Of a stretch of 64,000 bases of DNA, positions 47,701-54,096 are shown piece after piece; position 1 is the stretch's first letter; the number at the start of each line of letters is the position of its first letter. Both the position numbers and the translations under genes were made by a program. Origin of the DNA: Epiperipatus broadwayi (taxonomy: Eukaryota > Onychophora > Udeonychophora > Euonychophora > Peripatidae); contig JAQFVV010012405.1 of assembly GCA_028023455.1 (NCBI GenBank), positions 1,695,677-1,759,676 of the forward strand, read 5' to 3'. The notes under the pieces are model-generated. The model had not been told where the DNA came from. It was given only the letters and a program-made list of their open reading frames with translations, and ran no database searches.

Positions 47701-50513
47701 TTAATAAAAAGGCAGAGGAGGGTTAAGAAGCTCTGATGAAGACTGCTGGACAGTCGAAATTTGTCAGGAAAATAAAGAAGTTTTATTAAGAAAATTTGTT
47801 TGCACTGAAGTGTATTTGAAAGAAGTTATTATAAGCAATATATATTATTTAAAGTAACTAAGTTTGGCAAGACTTTTTTTTGTAAGTATTTAACAATATT
47901 ATCAAGATTGTTAACGGGAACATTGTGGTTCCTTCTTCTTACAATAGATACATCTGGTATCTTCTTCCATTTGCATATATATGTTATATTGCCTAACAAT
48001 AATTACAGATGAATTGCATACCAGTTTTTAAAAAAATTCTTTGCTGAAAGTATCGATCATGATTTTTTTAGAGTTTTGTGACTTTTGGACTGCAGTATGA
48101 AATACATTTGTAGATAAAATTAATAGTTGCATTTTGGAAAGTAAATCTTAAGCATTTTTGTATTTGTTTACGATATATATCCAAGCCAGTGTTTTTTAAA
48201 TTTGGTATGAAAAATGAATATGTTAATATAAAATTTAATAAATTAAAGATAATAATAATCTTGCTTTATACAAGGAGAAAATATTGAAAACATAAATATA
48301 ATCCTTATGTATTTTGGTGCGAGTAGCTGGGTCAAAAATAACCATTGACAAAGATGCTCAGATTACAAATGCATGAAGATTATATATTTATGTTTTCTCC
48401 ATATATTAAGCAGTCTTAGTATTATCTTTGATGTACTACATTTCATTGTTAGAGTTTTTTTAAATTGAATTTGAGAAAGCATCAGGCATAATATTAAATT
48501 ATAAATATGTCAGATAAAGTTTTATCGTAGAATAAATTTGACTGGAATAGTTTTTGTTGAAGTAACTTAATACTAAAAGGAAATATACCTATGTATTTAA
48601 AAAATAAAATTGTTAATAAATGCGTTTGTTAATGATTATGTGTTAATGTAACACTTAGCTGTTTAATAGCAGCACCATGCTAAGTCTTCATATTAAGAAT
48701 AAGAGAGTACAAAGGTGAAATATATGTGTGAGAAACACACCATTGACATCATTGAAAGAATTAAGATGTTGAAATGGAGCTAGGCTGGATACGATAGTAG
48801 TGTAAATATCGGTGGTTGCATAGTTGAAGTTTTATACTGGATTCTGAGAGATTAAAATGGATAATTGAGATAAGGAAGTTAATTGAAATGATATTAAGAA
48901 TCTCTGAATCAGTGAAACTGAAGTCAACTTAGAAAGAACTTTTAGTCTGTAGTGGATTGATCAGGGTTGAAAATGATGATGAAGATTGCAAACAAAACCT
49001 GATTTTAATTGCCCCTGCAATGAAAGCTATGAAAACGCCTTATTGACCTTGAAGTATTAAACTATGAAATGATGACTGAATTTTAAATTTAGTACTATCC
49101 AAACATTTTTTCTTAAATTTACTTCTAGGGCTTACTTTTGATGACATGAAATACATATTACTCAAGTTCAAAAAAAAAAAAAAAGAAAAAGCTCTATGTT
49201 GTAGAAAGCTATTTTTATGTCCACAATTAGGTGCATTCAGCTTATTTTATATAGAAAAGATGTTTTCGTGATTAGATTTTTCAAATATGTGAAATGCTTT
49301 ATACTGGTTTCAAGACCTTTCAAAAACCAATTTGCTAATTTTTAAAATAATGGAAGAACGTTTATACATCATCTCAGAAAAGTATATTCATTACAGTTGC
49401 ACATTCTTTGATATTGTCATGCATTCGAAATGAGCAGTTGTAGTGGAATTGTTGTCAGCTACAATTATTGGGCATTGGTATTAATATTTAAAAACAAAAA
49501 ATTAACGAATACTTAACTATAGTTTATTCAGATGTGGCTCAATTTTTTCTTGTATGCATTGAGTTGATAGTAAGCACCAGATGGCAGTAAATCTGCTGCA
49601 AACTCCCGCTATCAATTTCTGACTAATGGAATTTTATTCAGGCAGAAGTTTCTATAAAGAATTATATACATGTCATGCATTTGAAATCAGCAGAGTTTTG
49701 AATCCAATTTGACTACTTGTTTAGGTAATCTACAACCTCATATTTTATTAGCCTTGCTTATAAACTAAGTATGTTTCTTATAATCTTTCATATCTCAGGT
49801 TATTTTTCATATTTTAGGCTTGAAAAAAATGAATTAAAAAATTTATAAATTGGAATTCATATTTTTTATGCATATGCTTTGCAAATTATTTTAAACTTTC
49901 TTTTTTTTTTATTTTGCACTCTCATTATGCAGTCAATCATGTAATCATTCTCTCAATTTATTACTATGTTATCTTTTTAATAACTGCTTTATTCTGTTTT
50001 TTTCCTTATTTGTGCTGATGTCTTAATATTCTTTAAATTGCAACATTTAGGTTTATATTATATTAAACCTCTGTTTTACAAGGTTTTACTATTACCTGCT
50101 GAATGTGTATCCACTGGCATATTTTGAATTAAATGCAGTGCATATGGAAGAAATGCTGTATGTCATAAAGTTATCATAGATTGATTTTTATAGAACTCAT
50201 TTTTTTTATTTTAGTGATAATAGTTTAGTGTAATGAATTAAATTTTTGTTATTTAATGTCTTGATATTTATGATTTTCTTTAATGAAATTGATTTTAATA
50301 AATATGTTTATATATATATTGTTGATTTAGACTTTGGATAAGAGCGCAAAGTTAGCAGATCAGAATTATTCTAAATTAAAGCTTGAAAGTGAGCGTCTTG
50401 AAGTGCATCTCCAAAAATCTTGCAATTGGTGGGTTTGGATCATGTTAGCAATAGTTTGTATTACTTTTCTTTGGATGATAATTTTCATGAAATTGTTCCC
50501 TAAGAAAGCCTAA
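11684..50513 (+). CDS. USE1: USE1, vesicle transport SNARE (six exons; span includes introns)
   Basis: USE1 is a tail-anchored SNARE that acts with syntaxin-18, SEC20 and SEC22 in Golgi-to-ER retrograde transport. The exons are 11684-11779, 15984-16033, 25281-25359, 27850-28003, 31356-31534 and 50331-50513. They join in frame to 246 residues plus a stop; human USE1 is 259. The N-terminus [17 protein letters not shown] and the following WRLEKYIKAL match the family, as do [11 protein letters not shown], the segment around [10 protein letters not shown], and the SNARE motif in exons 5-6 ([17 protein letters not shown], then [12 protein letters not shown]). A C-terminal membrane anchor ([19 protein letters not shown]) is followed by a short lumenal tail. 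The start is the first ATG in this context and matches the human start region. The introns total about 38 kb and are packed with transposons. The identification is firm; the exact untranslated ends are not. Confidence 0.95.
11780..11926. other. Intron 1, left part
   Basis: AT-rich intron between exon 1 and the hAT insertion. Its last eight bases, ATCTACAT (11919-11926), are the left target-site duplication of the hAT element. Confidence 0.5.
11927..14915 (-). mobile_element. hAT-superfamily DNA transposon (Charlie/ZBED5-like), degraded
   Basis: The element is 2,989 bp and bounded by 15-bp terminal inverted repeats: CAGGGATACTCAACC at the left and the complement of CAGCGATACTCAACC at the right (one mismatch). 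The subterminal GGGCCACA and CGGGCCG motifs also face each other. The target duplications are ATCTACAT (11919-11926) and ATCTACAA (14916-14923), 8 bp with one mismatch, the hallmark length for hAT. A broken transposase reads on the minus strand. It sits antisense in USE1 intron 1. Confidence 0.88.
12478..14011 (-). pseudogene. hAT transposase, ZBED5/GTF2IRD2-type, broken
   Basis: The reading starts at 14011 with [17 protein letters not shown] and then EEEYFVV, followed by CLIC and, after a stop and frameshift, DRHYSRK. Together these make a BED zinc finger (C-x2-C ... H). The next fragment is 13716-13534, with [13 protein letters not shown]. Then comes 13336-13094, with [21 protein letters not shown] and HCLIHQ, the conserved catalytic-domain block of this group. 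The last is 12780-12478, carrying [12 protein letters not shown]-like and FKSRFQDL residues. Multiple stops and frameshifts separate the blocks. The known cellular relatives (ZBED5, the GTF2IRD2 tail) are domesticated members; this copy looks dead. Confidence 0.85.
15104..15251. repeat. Palindromic repeat (about 148 bp)
   Basis: The left arm (AACAAAGGGAATAAATC, CTCCCTCAGGCTATGACTTAA) is matched in reverse complement by the right arm (TTAAGTCATAGCCTGGGGGAG, GATTTATTTCC). Arms of about 47 bases flank a loop of about 50 bases. It lies in USE1 intron 1. It looks like a foldback or MITE; no family or target duplication was assigned. Confidence 0.65.
15984..16033 (+). CDS. USE1: USE1 exon 2
   Basis: A 50-base exon between TTCCAG| and CTG|GTGAGT. 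It reads [16 protein letters not shown], with the last codon (C) split across the intron in phase 2. This is the helix that follows WRLEK in other USE1 proteins. Confidence 0.92.
16034..18777. other. Intron 2, left part, no gene seen
   Basis: AT-rich intron. A short local duplication occurs at 16650-16720, where a TTATTCTTTCA-TGATGGCAGTGATAT phrase is repeated. The 65-codon plus-strand frame at 18264-18461 lies behind a plausible acceptor (TTGACAG) but matches nothing I know and is not needed for USE1. Confidence 0.4.
18778..19585 (-). pseudogene. LINE (non-LTR retrotransposon) ORF2 C-terminus and 3' end, copy 1
   Basis: The minus strand reads [19 protein letters not shown] near 19580, degraded sequence follows, and then the open stretch 19237-18926. 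That stretch contains [18 protein letters not shown], the C-x2-C-x7-H-x4-C motif at the end of many LINE reverse transcriptases. The 3' untranslated part ends at about 18778 with a (TGATG)-like repeat. A second copy lies at 60150-60682. Both are 5'-truncated, as usual for LINEs. The clade was not determined. Confidence 0.75.
19586..20852. other. Intron 2, middle part
   Basis: No gene was found. Around 19976 the phrase CACTGATGAAGGC...GCCAGGGATATGG resembles a worn hammerhead-element core of the F1 type without its GAAAC, probably a relic. A 64-codon minus-strand frame at 20248-20442 is not convincing. Confidence 0.35.
20853..21133. mobile_element. F2 palindromic element, copy 1
   Basis: An almost perfect foldback of about 280 bases with arms of about 130 bases, from CATTAAAAA on the left to TTTTTAATG on the right. 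Each arm carries the phrase CTGATGAAGACTGCAGGAC followed by AGTCGAAA (minus strand at 20935-20958, plus strand at 21041-21064). That phrase has a hammerhead-like layout: CUGAUGA, a hairpin GACTG-CAGGA-CAGTC, then GAAA. I could not complete stems I and III around it, so ribozyme status is weak. Related copies lie at 45797-45983 and 47645-47847. Confidence 0.7.
21134..21828. other. Intron 2, between foldback elements
   Basis: AT-rich sequence with long A and T runs. The small frames at 21099-21317 and 21346-21531 are made of homopolymer-rich DNA and I do not support them. Nothing else was recognised. Confidence 0.35.
21829..22102. mobile_element. F1 hammerhead-bearing element, copy 2
   Basis: The left arm starts with AACATCACATGATCAC and continues through GGCAAAACTCTCCATACAGT to GGCTTGTGCAT. 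The right arm repeats part of this in reverse complement. A plus-strand hammerhead-like core (21954-22012) lies between the arms. A possible 8-bp target repeat (TTATTAAA) flanks it, weaker than those of the other copies. It lies in USE1 intron 2. Confidence 0.65.
21954..22012 (+). ncRNA. Hammerhead-like ribozyme core (F1)
   Basis: Stem I is CCTCA/TGGGG with an outer helix ATCCAA/TTGAAT. The core CTGATGA is canonical. GAAAC, a minimal stem III (AC-TA-GT) and GTC follow. Stem II has decayed: GCC faces GCC, where the other copies have GGC/GCC. Probably inactive. Confidence 0.5.
23105..24240 (+). repeat. Diverged tandem repeat, period about 285 bp
   Basis: Two units are clear, starting near 23665 and 23946. 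Both read TTTCATTTGTTGTT, then CCTCTGA-TA-TTAAA, GTGATTTCAGATTATT, TCAATGAACTAA and finally GTTGATTGA before a T-rich stretch. A partial third unit (TTTTTCATAGTTGATCAATG) lies at about 23112-23235. Between the partial and the first full unit sits the palindrome at 23508-23645. No coding potential is seen. Confidence 0.55.
23508..23645. repeat. Palindromic repeat (about 138 bp)
   Basis: The left arm TGATTAATGAATTTTACC and CAGTATCAGATT is mirrored by AATCTGACACTG and GTAAAATTTATTGATCA on the right. The loop carries GGTAATA/TATTACC, extending the fold. It lies in intron 2. The family was not identified. Confidence 0.55.
24245..24380 (-). mobile_element. tRNA-derived SINE fragment (single arm)
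   Basis: The minus strand contains TGGCACTGAG (box-A-like) and GAGTTCGAATCCCAC (box-B-like), separated by about 35 bases as in a tRNA promoter. The same sequence forms both arms of the inverted dimer at 58506-58697. Here only one arm is present. Confidence 0.55.
24805..25232 (-). mobile_element. Penelope-like C-terminal (GIY-YIG) relic between inverted repeats
   Basis: The minus strand at about 25160-24940 reads [16 protein letters not shown], then [19 protein letters not shown] and LINRQAAY before a stop. That is the end of the GIY-YIG nuclease domain of Penelope-like elements (H...C.. then F-x-KIL, R-x-x-EA-x-I, LNR). It is a different family from the element at 32338-39481. About 45-base inverted repeats flank it (ATTCAAAACAATACAATAAT at 24806 against its complement ending near 25232), so it is a small element of its own. 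It lies in USE1 intron 2, just before exon 3. Confidence 0.6.
25281..25359 (+). CDS. USE1: USE1 exon 3
   Basis: A 79-base exon between TTTACAG| and CTT|GTAAGT. It completes the split Cys codon and reads [19 protein letters not shown] followed by LIETEKL, matching the KPASE...FLKGML segment of vertebrate USE1. It ends in phase 0. Confidence 0.93.
26044..26098 (-). ncRNA. Hammerhead-like ribozyme core (F3, left arm)
   Basis: This is the reverse complement of the right-arm core at 26566-26620 and conserves every stem: CCTCA/TGAGG, CTGATGA, GCT-AGA-GGC, GAAAC and GGTC. Confidence 0.6.
26566..26620 (+). ncRNA. Hammerhead-like ribozyme core (F3, right arm)
   Basis: Stem I is CCTCA (26574-26578) with TGAGG (26609-26613), all Watson-Crick, and an outer CCCT/AGGG beyond an internal loop. 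The core is CTGATGA (26579-26585). Stem II is GCT-AGA-GGC. GAAAC (26597-26601) and a minimal stem III closing CGCG follow. The predicted cleavage site is after GTC at 26608. The only departure from consensus is a C-A mismatch where stem II meets the core. This is the best-formed hammerhead in the window. Confidence 0.65.
26683..27849. other. Intron 3, right part
   Basis: AT-rich intron up to the exon 4 acceptor. No gene, repeat family or RNA was recognised. Confidence 0.4.
27850..28003 (+). CDS. USE1: USE1 exon 4
   Basis: A 154-base exon between TTTTTAG| and AAC|GTAAGT, ending in phase 1. It reads [16 protein letters not shown], then the linker, and [16 protein letters not shown]. The vertebrate protein has SSSEKALANQFLAPG and YTSEMRSELL at these places. 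Confidence 0.94.
28225..30700 (+). repeat. Long LTR-like repeat, copy 1
   Basis: About 2.5 kb in intron 4 aligns along its length with the copy at 32271-43880 once that copy's two insertions are removed. Landmarks in both are GAGAATTCTCAAAC or GAGAGTTCTCAAAC, GAAGGGAGA, CCAAGTGTCTGGTAAGAA, GCTAAATTCAGCTAAAAG and the GGCATTGATGAT region. A minus-strand relative lies at 62265-63250. This copy lacks the last 180 bases. It has no open frame. The LTR reading comes from copy 2's TGTAAC...GTTACA ends. Confidence 0.6.
30991..31252. mobile_element. F1 element, copy 3, core deleted
   Basis: Both arms are present (GGCAAAACTCTCCATACAGT on the left, its complement on the right), as is the TGGGGATATTGAATGA half of stem I. 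The CTGA...GAAAC core is replaced by unrelated sequence (AAACCACAAACTAG). It therefore cannot form a hammerhead. It ends about 100 bases before USE1 exon 5. Confidence 0.65.
31356..31534 (+). CDS. USE1: USE1 exon 5 (SNARE motif, first part)
   Basis: A 179-base exon between TTTGTAG| and AAG|GTGAAA, ending in phase 0. It contains [20 protein letters not shown], then [19 protein letters not shown], the N-terminal half of the USE1 SNARE helix. Vertebrate USE1 has [20 protein letters not shown] here. The donor is weaker than consensus (GTGAAA). Confidence 0.94.
31535..32270. other. Intron 5, left part
   Basis: AT-rich intron between exon 5 and the long LTR-like repeat. It has (TA)n tracts at about 32209-32222 and 32258-32270. 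Nothing coding was seen. Confidence 0.4.
32338..32880 (-). repeat. PLE pLTR, 3' end of copy A
   Basis: Near-identical to 35688-36300 (same orientation) and to the reverse complement of 38880-39481. On the minus strand it carries ACTGTATGAG...CAGTTGAAACG, a layout like the hammerhead motifs reported in pLTRs, though the core is not canonical here. It ends about 70 bases earlier than the other two copies. Confidence 0.75.
32884..35458 (-). pseudogene. PLE reverse transcriptase / GIY-YIG nuclease, copy A (two frameshifts)
   Basis: The 2,575-nt reading would give about 857 residues if two small indels were absent. It copies RNA to DNA and nicks the target. A long basic N-terminal region (35458-34400) precedes the RT. 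In the [20 protein letters not shown] leads to motif A ([13 protein letters not shown]), motif B ([13 protein letters not shown]), motif C ([10 protein letters not shown]) and FTMEKEKN. The C-terminal nuclease has [36 protein letters not shown] and NPTLNRI, so this is a GIY-YIG-bearing canonical PLE. Compared with ORF B, an A-run near 34205 is one base short and another near 33620 is two bases long. Both shifts lie in homopolymers and may be assembly errors rather than decay. Confidence 0.88.
35459..35687 (-). other. PLE 5' leader of copy A
   Basis: Unique within the window. It lies between the ORF A start and the upstream pLTR. ORF B has no counterpart: its ATG follows the inverted pLTR directly. 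It contains a short local duplication (TATTTCTTCACA, twice near 35597-35634). Confidence 0.6.
35688..36300 (-). repeat. PLE central pLTR shared by both copies
   Basis: It serves as the upstream pLTR of ORF A in direct orientation and as the inverted flank of ORF B. It includes the extra 70-base end (AAAATATAATAACACAGC onward) that the left pLTR lacks and the right pLTR has. It contains a C-run followed by (CT)n near 36224-36241. Confidence 0.75.
36305..38871 (+). pseudogene. PLE reverse transcriptase / GIY-YIG nuclease, copy B (four single-base losses)
   Basis: The same protein as ORF A. It is open for 585 codons, with the IPKIHK motif near residue 375, motif A ([10 protein letters not shown]) near 445, motif B near 508 and YVDD near 546. 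The frame then breaks near 38050 in an A-run. Further single-base A losses occur near 38090, 38355 and 38690. Without them the GIY-YIG domain (GIYLVE at about 38577, YIGTTKNK at about 38630) would continue to the stop at 38871. There is also one in-frame 3-base change (S for YD near 36713) and a P-to-L change in the conserved RPIIS block. The missing bases account exactly for the 7-nt length difference from the frame-corrected length of ORF A. Confidence 0.88.
38880..39481 (+). repeat. PLE pLTR, 3' end of copy B
   Basis: Reverse complement of 35688-36300. On the plus strand it runs from the (GA)n-G-run through GACTGTATGAG...CAGTTGAAACG and AATAAAG to the end CCTTTGCTGTG...ATATTTT, directly before the right target repeat. 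Confidence 0.78.
40345..40497 (+). other. Short open stretch in the TIR element, function unknown
   Basis: The frame reads [20 protein letters not shown] then [16 protein letters not shown] and stops at 40500. It is more GC-rich than its surroundings. It is continuous with upstream codons that cross the element's left inverted repeat, so it may be an exon captured by the element or chance. I do not recognise it. Confidence 0.25.
40820..41350 (+). repeat. Tandem array 1 inside the TIR element (unit about 100 bp)
   Basis: Repeated phrases in order are ACAAAAACAACCCA, a GATTAATTACTGT-type segment, AAATTAGTCGGGTATCA and TTTCAATAACGGT, seen four to five times with drift and variable A/T runs. Just upstream, CGCGAAAAGTACC-ATTTTCGCG (about 40762-40783) forms a short perfect-ended palindrome. 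Confidence 0.65.
41402..41885 (+). repeat. Tandem array 2 inside the TIR element (unit about 165 bp, three copies)
   Basis: Each unit runs TTGATTTACTCTTG, ACCGTAACTTTAAAAA, GACACAC, AAAGTC, A-run, CCGTAACTTTAAAG, ACACAAACTC, then AATAAACATT. The three units start near 41410, 41577 and 41745. The internal phrase CCGTAACTTTAAA occurs twice per unit. Confidence 0.7.
43881..44577. other. Intron 5 segment after the LTR-like repeat
   Basis: It begins with the PBS-like ATTTGTGCCCAAC. A 74-codon frame follows (43896-44120) that opens with GTG rather than ATG and matches nothing known to me. If the repeat is an LTR, this could be a worn leader. Otherwise nothing is recognised. Confidence 0.3.
44578..44953. 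mobile_element. F1 hammerhead-bearing element, copy 4 (two facing cores)
   Basis: Flanked by TACTTTCAGACCA (44565-44577) and TACTTTCAAACCA (44954-44966), a 13-bp target repeat with one mismatch. Inverted arms enclose two hammerhead-like cores, one on the minus strand (CTGATGA at 44708-44714) and one on the plus strand (44749-44807). This is the clearest inverted-dimer copy of F1. Confidence 0.78.
44749..44807 (+). ncRNA. Hammerhead-like core (F1), mutated
   Basis: Stem I is CCTCA/TGGGG with outer ATCCAA/TTGAAT. Stem II is GGC-CACAA-GCC. GAAAC, AC-TA-GT and GTC are intact. The core reads CTGACAA, so the essential G8 is lost; probably inactive. The facing minus-strand core keeps CTGATGA but has GAC in place of GTC. 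Confidence 0.5.
45797..45983. mobile_element. F2 palindromic element, copy 2
   Basis: Arms of about 60 bases (TATACACCTCAATTTACACT and onward, mirrored by AGTGTAAATTGAGGTGTATA) enclose a minus-strand CTCTGATGGTGACTGCTGGAC followed by AGTTGAAAC. This is a variant of the F2 core with G in place of the last A of CTGATGA. USE1 intron 5. Confidence 0.65.
46105..46171 (+). pseudogene. tRNA-like sequence (SINE head or tRNA pseudogene)
   Basis: GTGGCCTAGTGGTTAGCAT is a good A box. GCTGC-CTTCTAA-GCAGC is a perfect 5-bp anticodon-type stem with a 7-base loop whose middle reads TCT. GGGTTGACTTTCC is a worn B box inside a TGAC..GTCA stem. The acceptor stem is not formed. It is more likely a SINE head or pseudogene than a working tRNA. 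Confidence 0.5.
46895..47023. repeat. Palindromic repeat (about 129 bp)
   Basis: ATATATTAAACAACTTCCAT-ACTTCCCC on the left is mirrored by GGGGAAGTATGG-GGTTGTTTAATATAT on the right. The loop is AT-rich. The long minus-strand frame across it is a by-product of AT-rich sequence. MITE-like; family unknown. Confidence 0.6.
47645..47847. mobile_element. F2 palindromic element, copy 3
   Basis: Arms of about 65 bases (ATATATTGCTTATAATAACT ... against its complement) enclose one plus-strand core, CTCTGATGAAGACTGCTGGAC followed by AGTCGAAATTTGTC. GACTG/CAGTC forms the hairpin between CTGATGA and GAAA. A GTC occurs six bases after GAAA, but the flanking sequence does not give a convincing stem I. Confidence 0.65.
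47848..50330. other. Intron 5, right part, no gene seen
   Basis: About 2.5 kb of intron before exon 6. It is slightly less AT-rich at 48660-49080, but no frame longer than chance appears and no repeat partner was found in the window. Confidence 0.4.
50331..50513 (+). CDS. USE1: USE1 exon 6 (SNARE motif end, membrane anchor, stop)
   Basis: Acceptor TTGATTTAG|, 60 codons and TAA. It reads [12 protein letters not shown], then [17 protein letters not shown], completing the SNARE helix. The anchor [20 protein letters not shown] follows, then KLFPKKA. The stop is followed by G|GTATAG, a possible donor for a 3' UTR intron (TAAG|GTATAG). Confidence 0.95.
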   Translation, partial: TLDKSAKLADQNYSKLKLESERLEVHLQKSCNWWVWIMLAIVCITFLWMIIFMKLFPKKA

Positions 50514-52346
50514 GGTATAGTATTATTTTTTTTTCTTCTTAATTATTAAAATCGAATTATTATATATAAATTAAAATTCATTAACAATATTGTAATTTGT
50601 ATTTGCTCATTTCCTTGTAAAAAAAGAAATAATAACAACAGAAGATATTGTTTATTTACTCCAGCAAAAAAAAAAAAGTGATAAGTGAGTGAAAGTTTGG
50701 TGGATTTTGAAATAGGAAGTTTTTGTAGATGCTTTTATTTAACTTGGAATTTTTTTTTTTTGTTTGTTTGTATCAAATTTTATACCTGAGTTTTAACATA
50801 TTTCTTTCAAATGGATTTCCTTCAAATTTTGTACATATGTTAGATATCAATGATAATGCCATATGACACTGAAATGTTTTACAATTGTCCAGTCTAACAG
50901 TGTTGGTGGATTGAATTTTGAAATATGTAATATTGATTTGCTAAGTTTTCTTTGATGCACACTAGTTGGTAATGTATGTATATTTTTAGAATACATTGTC
51001 ATTGCAGTTAATAAAAATAGAAAGAAAAGCATATTTCAAGGATAAAATCTTAATTTCTCTTGATTGCCTAATTACAATTTACCTTTTTTTTAAATGTCTT
51101 CATAAACAAGACAACAACAACAAAAATCTTGTCAAGAACTAGAAATATGTTGATATTGTTCACATTCTTAATTTTCCAATTTGAATATGAATAGTTACAA
51201 AAAATCTTTGCAAAATATCTGAATACTAAATATATATATATAGTATTTTATATAAAAAAGAAATTGCTTTTATTTAATTTGAGGAGTAATGCATTAAAAA
51301 GTAGAAAACAATTTTAGTTTTTGACCATAGTTTGTATTGGGATATTTAACTTGAAATAAAATCTGGGGGCATCTATAAATTGAATGAACTTATGGAATCC
51401 TGATAATCATTACCACTTATTTTAAGTAGAATACCCCAATCCAAATTGTGGTTAAAGAAAAATATATATTTTTGGTTTTTTAGAGCTTATTCCTCAAATT
51501 AAATTAGTTTTTTTTTTATGAAATATTTTTTGTAAATATTATTTTTAAAGATCTTTCATGTTATATAAAATTTAAAGAAATCATACAATTTCTAATTGAA
51601 ATTGCCTAGAGTGGTGTTACAGTAAAACCGATTCTGTCTAAGTTAGAAAATATTAATTCTTATTATGCATTCATGCATCATATCAGATATTTTTTATTTA
51701 TTTATGAAATACGAATGTAAGTCACTTTCATAGTATTAAATCAGAAGTCTTTTTAAGCAATGGAAAACGTCTAAGTCTATTTATTGAATAAACTTATGTA
51801 AAGCTCAAATTATGTTTTTTTTTTAAAACAAATTTTGAATTATTAAACAACTCAAAGAAAAATTGAACAAATACTACTAAGTAATCAAATGATTTACTGC
51901 TTGATAGTGGCAGAACCTGATTGCAATCAGTGGTGCTAAATGGCCCAGGGTCTGCCATTCCTCCACTGCACCAAGCCACACACGTTTTTCAAATAACGTT
52001 GAACATAAAAAAATTATACTTTAAAAAAAAAGATAATAGAGGATAAAAGAAGAATATGACTTCCCAGTCAGAAATGAGAAAAGATTGCAATATACAATAG
52101 GCAAAGTTGGAAATCAACAGCTAAAGACAGAAATAAGAGGAAAGACTTGAGAAACATTATTCCAACTGCGGACTGAAAAGCAGCACATTATAGTAGTATA
52201 TTTTGACTATTAAACCAAACAAAACAAAAAAAGACAAATAAATTGACTTTATTCTATTGAATAATTTTTGTTATAAAAGTTAAATCCAGTTTACAACTCA
52301 AAGCCTTGCTTAATAGCTAACAGTGAGCAAAATTTATACATCAGAT
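50514..52346. other. 3' flank of USE1 (probable 3' UTR start)
   Basis: It starts with the USE1 3' UTR if no further splicing occurs. ATTAAA at about 50545 and several AATAAA-like hexamers occur, but in DNA this AT-rich none can be chosen. At 51905-51985 a less AT-rich patch (TGGCAGAACCTG, GGCCCAGGGTCTGCC) might be a worn SINE; it has no convincing A and B boxes. Confidence 0.35.
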
Positions 52347-52831
52347 TATTTCCATCATCTAATATTAAGTATTGAATGTCTTTAGAAAAAATTAACTTTA
52401 TTTAAATATTCCAATTACATTCAACTATTAGTAATAGCACACAGGTTAGTTAGTATATGCACAATGTGTTGAGCGATATTATTCTCTCTTTTTCAGGTAT
52501 TGGTGGCCTGAGCAGTGACAGCACTAACATGGGGAATCGAACCTGCATCCCTAGATTCTTGAATATTGAATTTTAAGGTAATACTCTAACCAACTGAATC
52601 AGCATTACCTTAAAATTCAATATTTCAGAATCTAAGGATCCAGGTTCTATTCTCACACTAGTACTGCCACTGGTCAGCAACACCTGAAGAAAAGCAGAGA
52701 ATAATACCACTTGAAACATTGTGCATATACTAACCTGTGTGCTATTACTAACAATTGAATGTAATTGGAATATTTAAATAAAGTTAAATTTTTCTAAAGA
52801 CATTCAATACTTAATATTAGATGATGAAAAT
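52347..52831. mobile_element. tRNA-derived SINE, inverted dimer
   Basis: Two arms of about 225 bases mirror each other, from CATCTAATATTAAGTATTGA on the left to its complement on the right. In the left arm the minus strand has AGTTGGTTAGAGTA (A box) and GGTTCGATTCCCC (B box). The right arm carries the same promoter on the plus strand in more worn form (GGTTCTATTCTCA). The shared tail (GAGAATAATA, CATTGTGCATATACTAAC) lies outermost. The heads face inward. Confidence 0.7.
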
Positions 52832-53337
52832 AGTCCAATATATAAATACAATTAAAATTCCATCATCACAAACCTTCAAGGGAATAAAATGTTTCACTAC
52901 CACAGATAATTGTGGTTATTGGTATGAATGATTTTGATTTATCCAATGAGGTATTTTTTCAATTGGAGAGATTTTTTCCCTTCCATGTTAACTATTTTAA
53001 AAGAATTTGTTAGATTAATATATAGTGCATTAGTTAATGAGTGACTTTCTGTATTTTTTGACATACTTTATTATGTCTTAATTTTTTTTGTATCAAATAA
53101 TCATGTAAAATCAATTGATGTATGAATAACCCTCCCAAGGATCTTTGAAACACGTTTTTTTTTCATTAATTATCATTGTGTTGTTTTTTTTCTGATTTAA
53201 AATTCTTAGAAGCAAATATCAGAGTATGCTTTATGTTGTGAATAATTTTAATTTTAGCTAGTCTGTTTAAGTTCAGTCTATTATAGACTTGTTTGCTGAT
53301 CTACTTTCCATATGTATGTAGAATATGCATTTCATTT

Positions 53338-53435
53338 ATTAAACCATTGAACATCACATGATCATCATTTCTTATGCTTGCTCATAACTGTTATTAAAAA
53401 TGGCAAAACTCTCCATACAATAGTGTCACTCAAGC
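53338..53435. mobile_element. F1 element, truncated left arm
   Basis: It contains AACCATTGAACATCACATGA through GGCAAAACTCTCCATACA and TGTCACTC, then breaks off into unrelated sequence. No core remains. Confidence 0.6.
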
Positions 53436-54096
53436 TAACAGTTTGTCAGAGCTGTAAACATATATTATTAAGGTTTTAAGGTGTTATACTGTCATATGAA
53501 TCCCCCCCTTCCTATATTATCATCAGCTTAATTAGTAGAGAGCATCACATTAACATTAATTGATGTTAACTGATGATTTGGATTAGGCAATCAGTACACC
53601 CGCATGTATACCTTTAACATTTCTTCATTCAAATGTAGTTGCCAACCATACTATTGAATATATGTACGCACAGCTGATCAGAAGTAATAAGTGAAGCTCA
53701 AATACGAAGTTATGATAGAAAATACGGTATTCAATTATCAATTATAATGGAAAAAACACTTAGTTATCAAATCTTGAGTTGTATTTATTGACAAAGGAAG
53801 ATCCTGACTCAAATAATTTCAACACTAAACAAAATTTATTGAATCTAACAAAATGGTAACACCACATGACTATCACACGAATAAAGAAAAAGAAAATACA
53901 ATTCTTAATTATTTGTACAATGAAAAAAATATTTCTAAATCTATTTATTTGGATTTTGGATTCTGTATTTATACTCTGATTTTAATGATGCTTTTTGTTT
54001 TAAGTGAAAATAATTTTCTCTCAATGATATTAACTTTGAATTTTATTTTTTAGGATTGTATCAAGTTTATATTTTAATGTAAGTATATGGATAGTT

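Noticed and set aside
51900-51985. SINE or tRNA at the GC-richer patch
   Set aside because: No A and B boxes at the right spacing and no second copy in the window.
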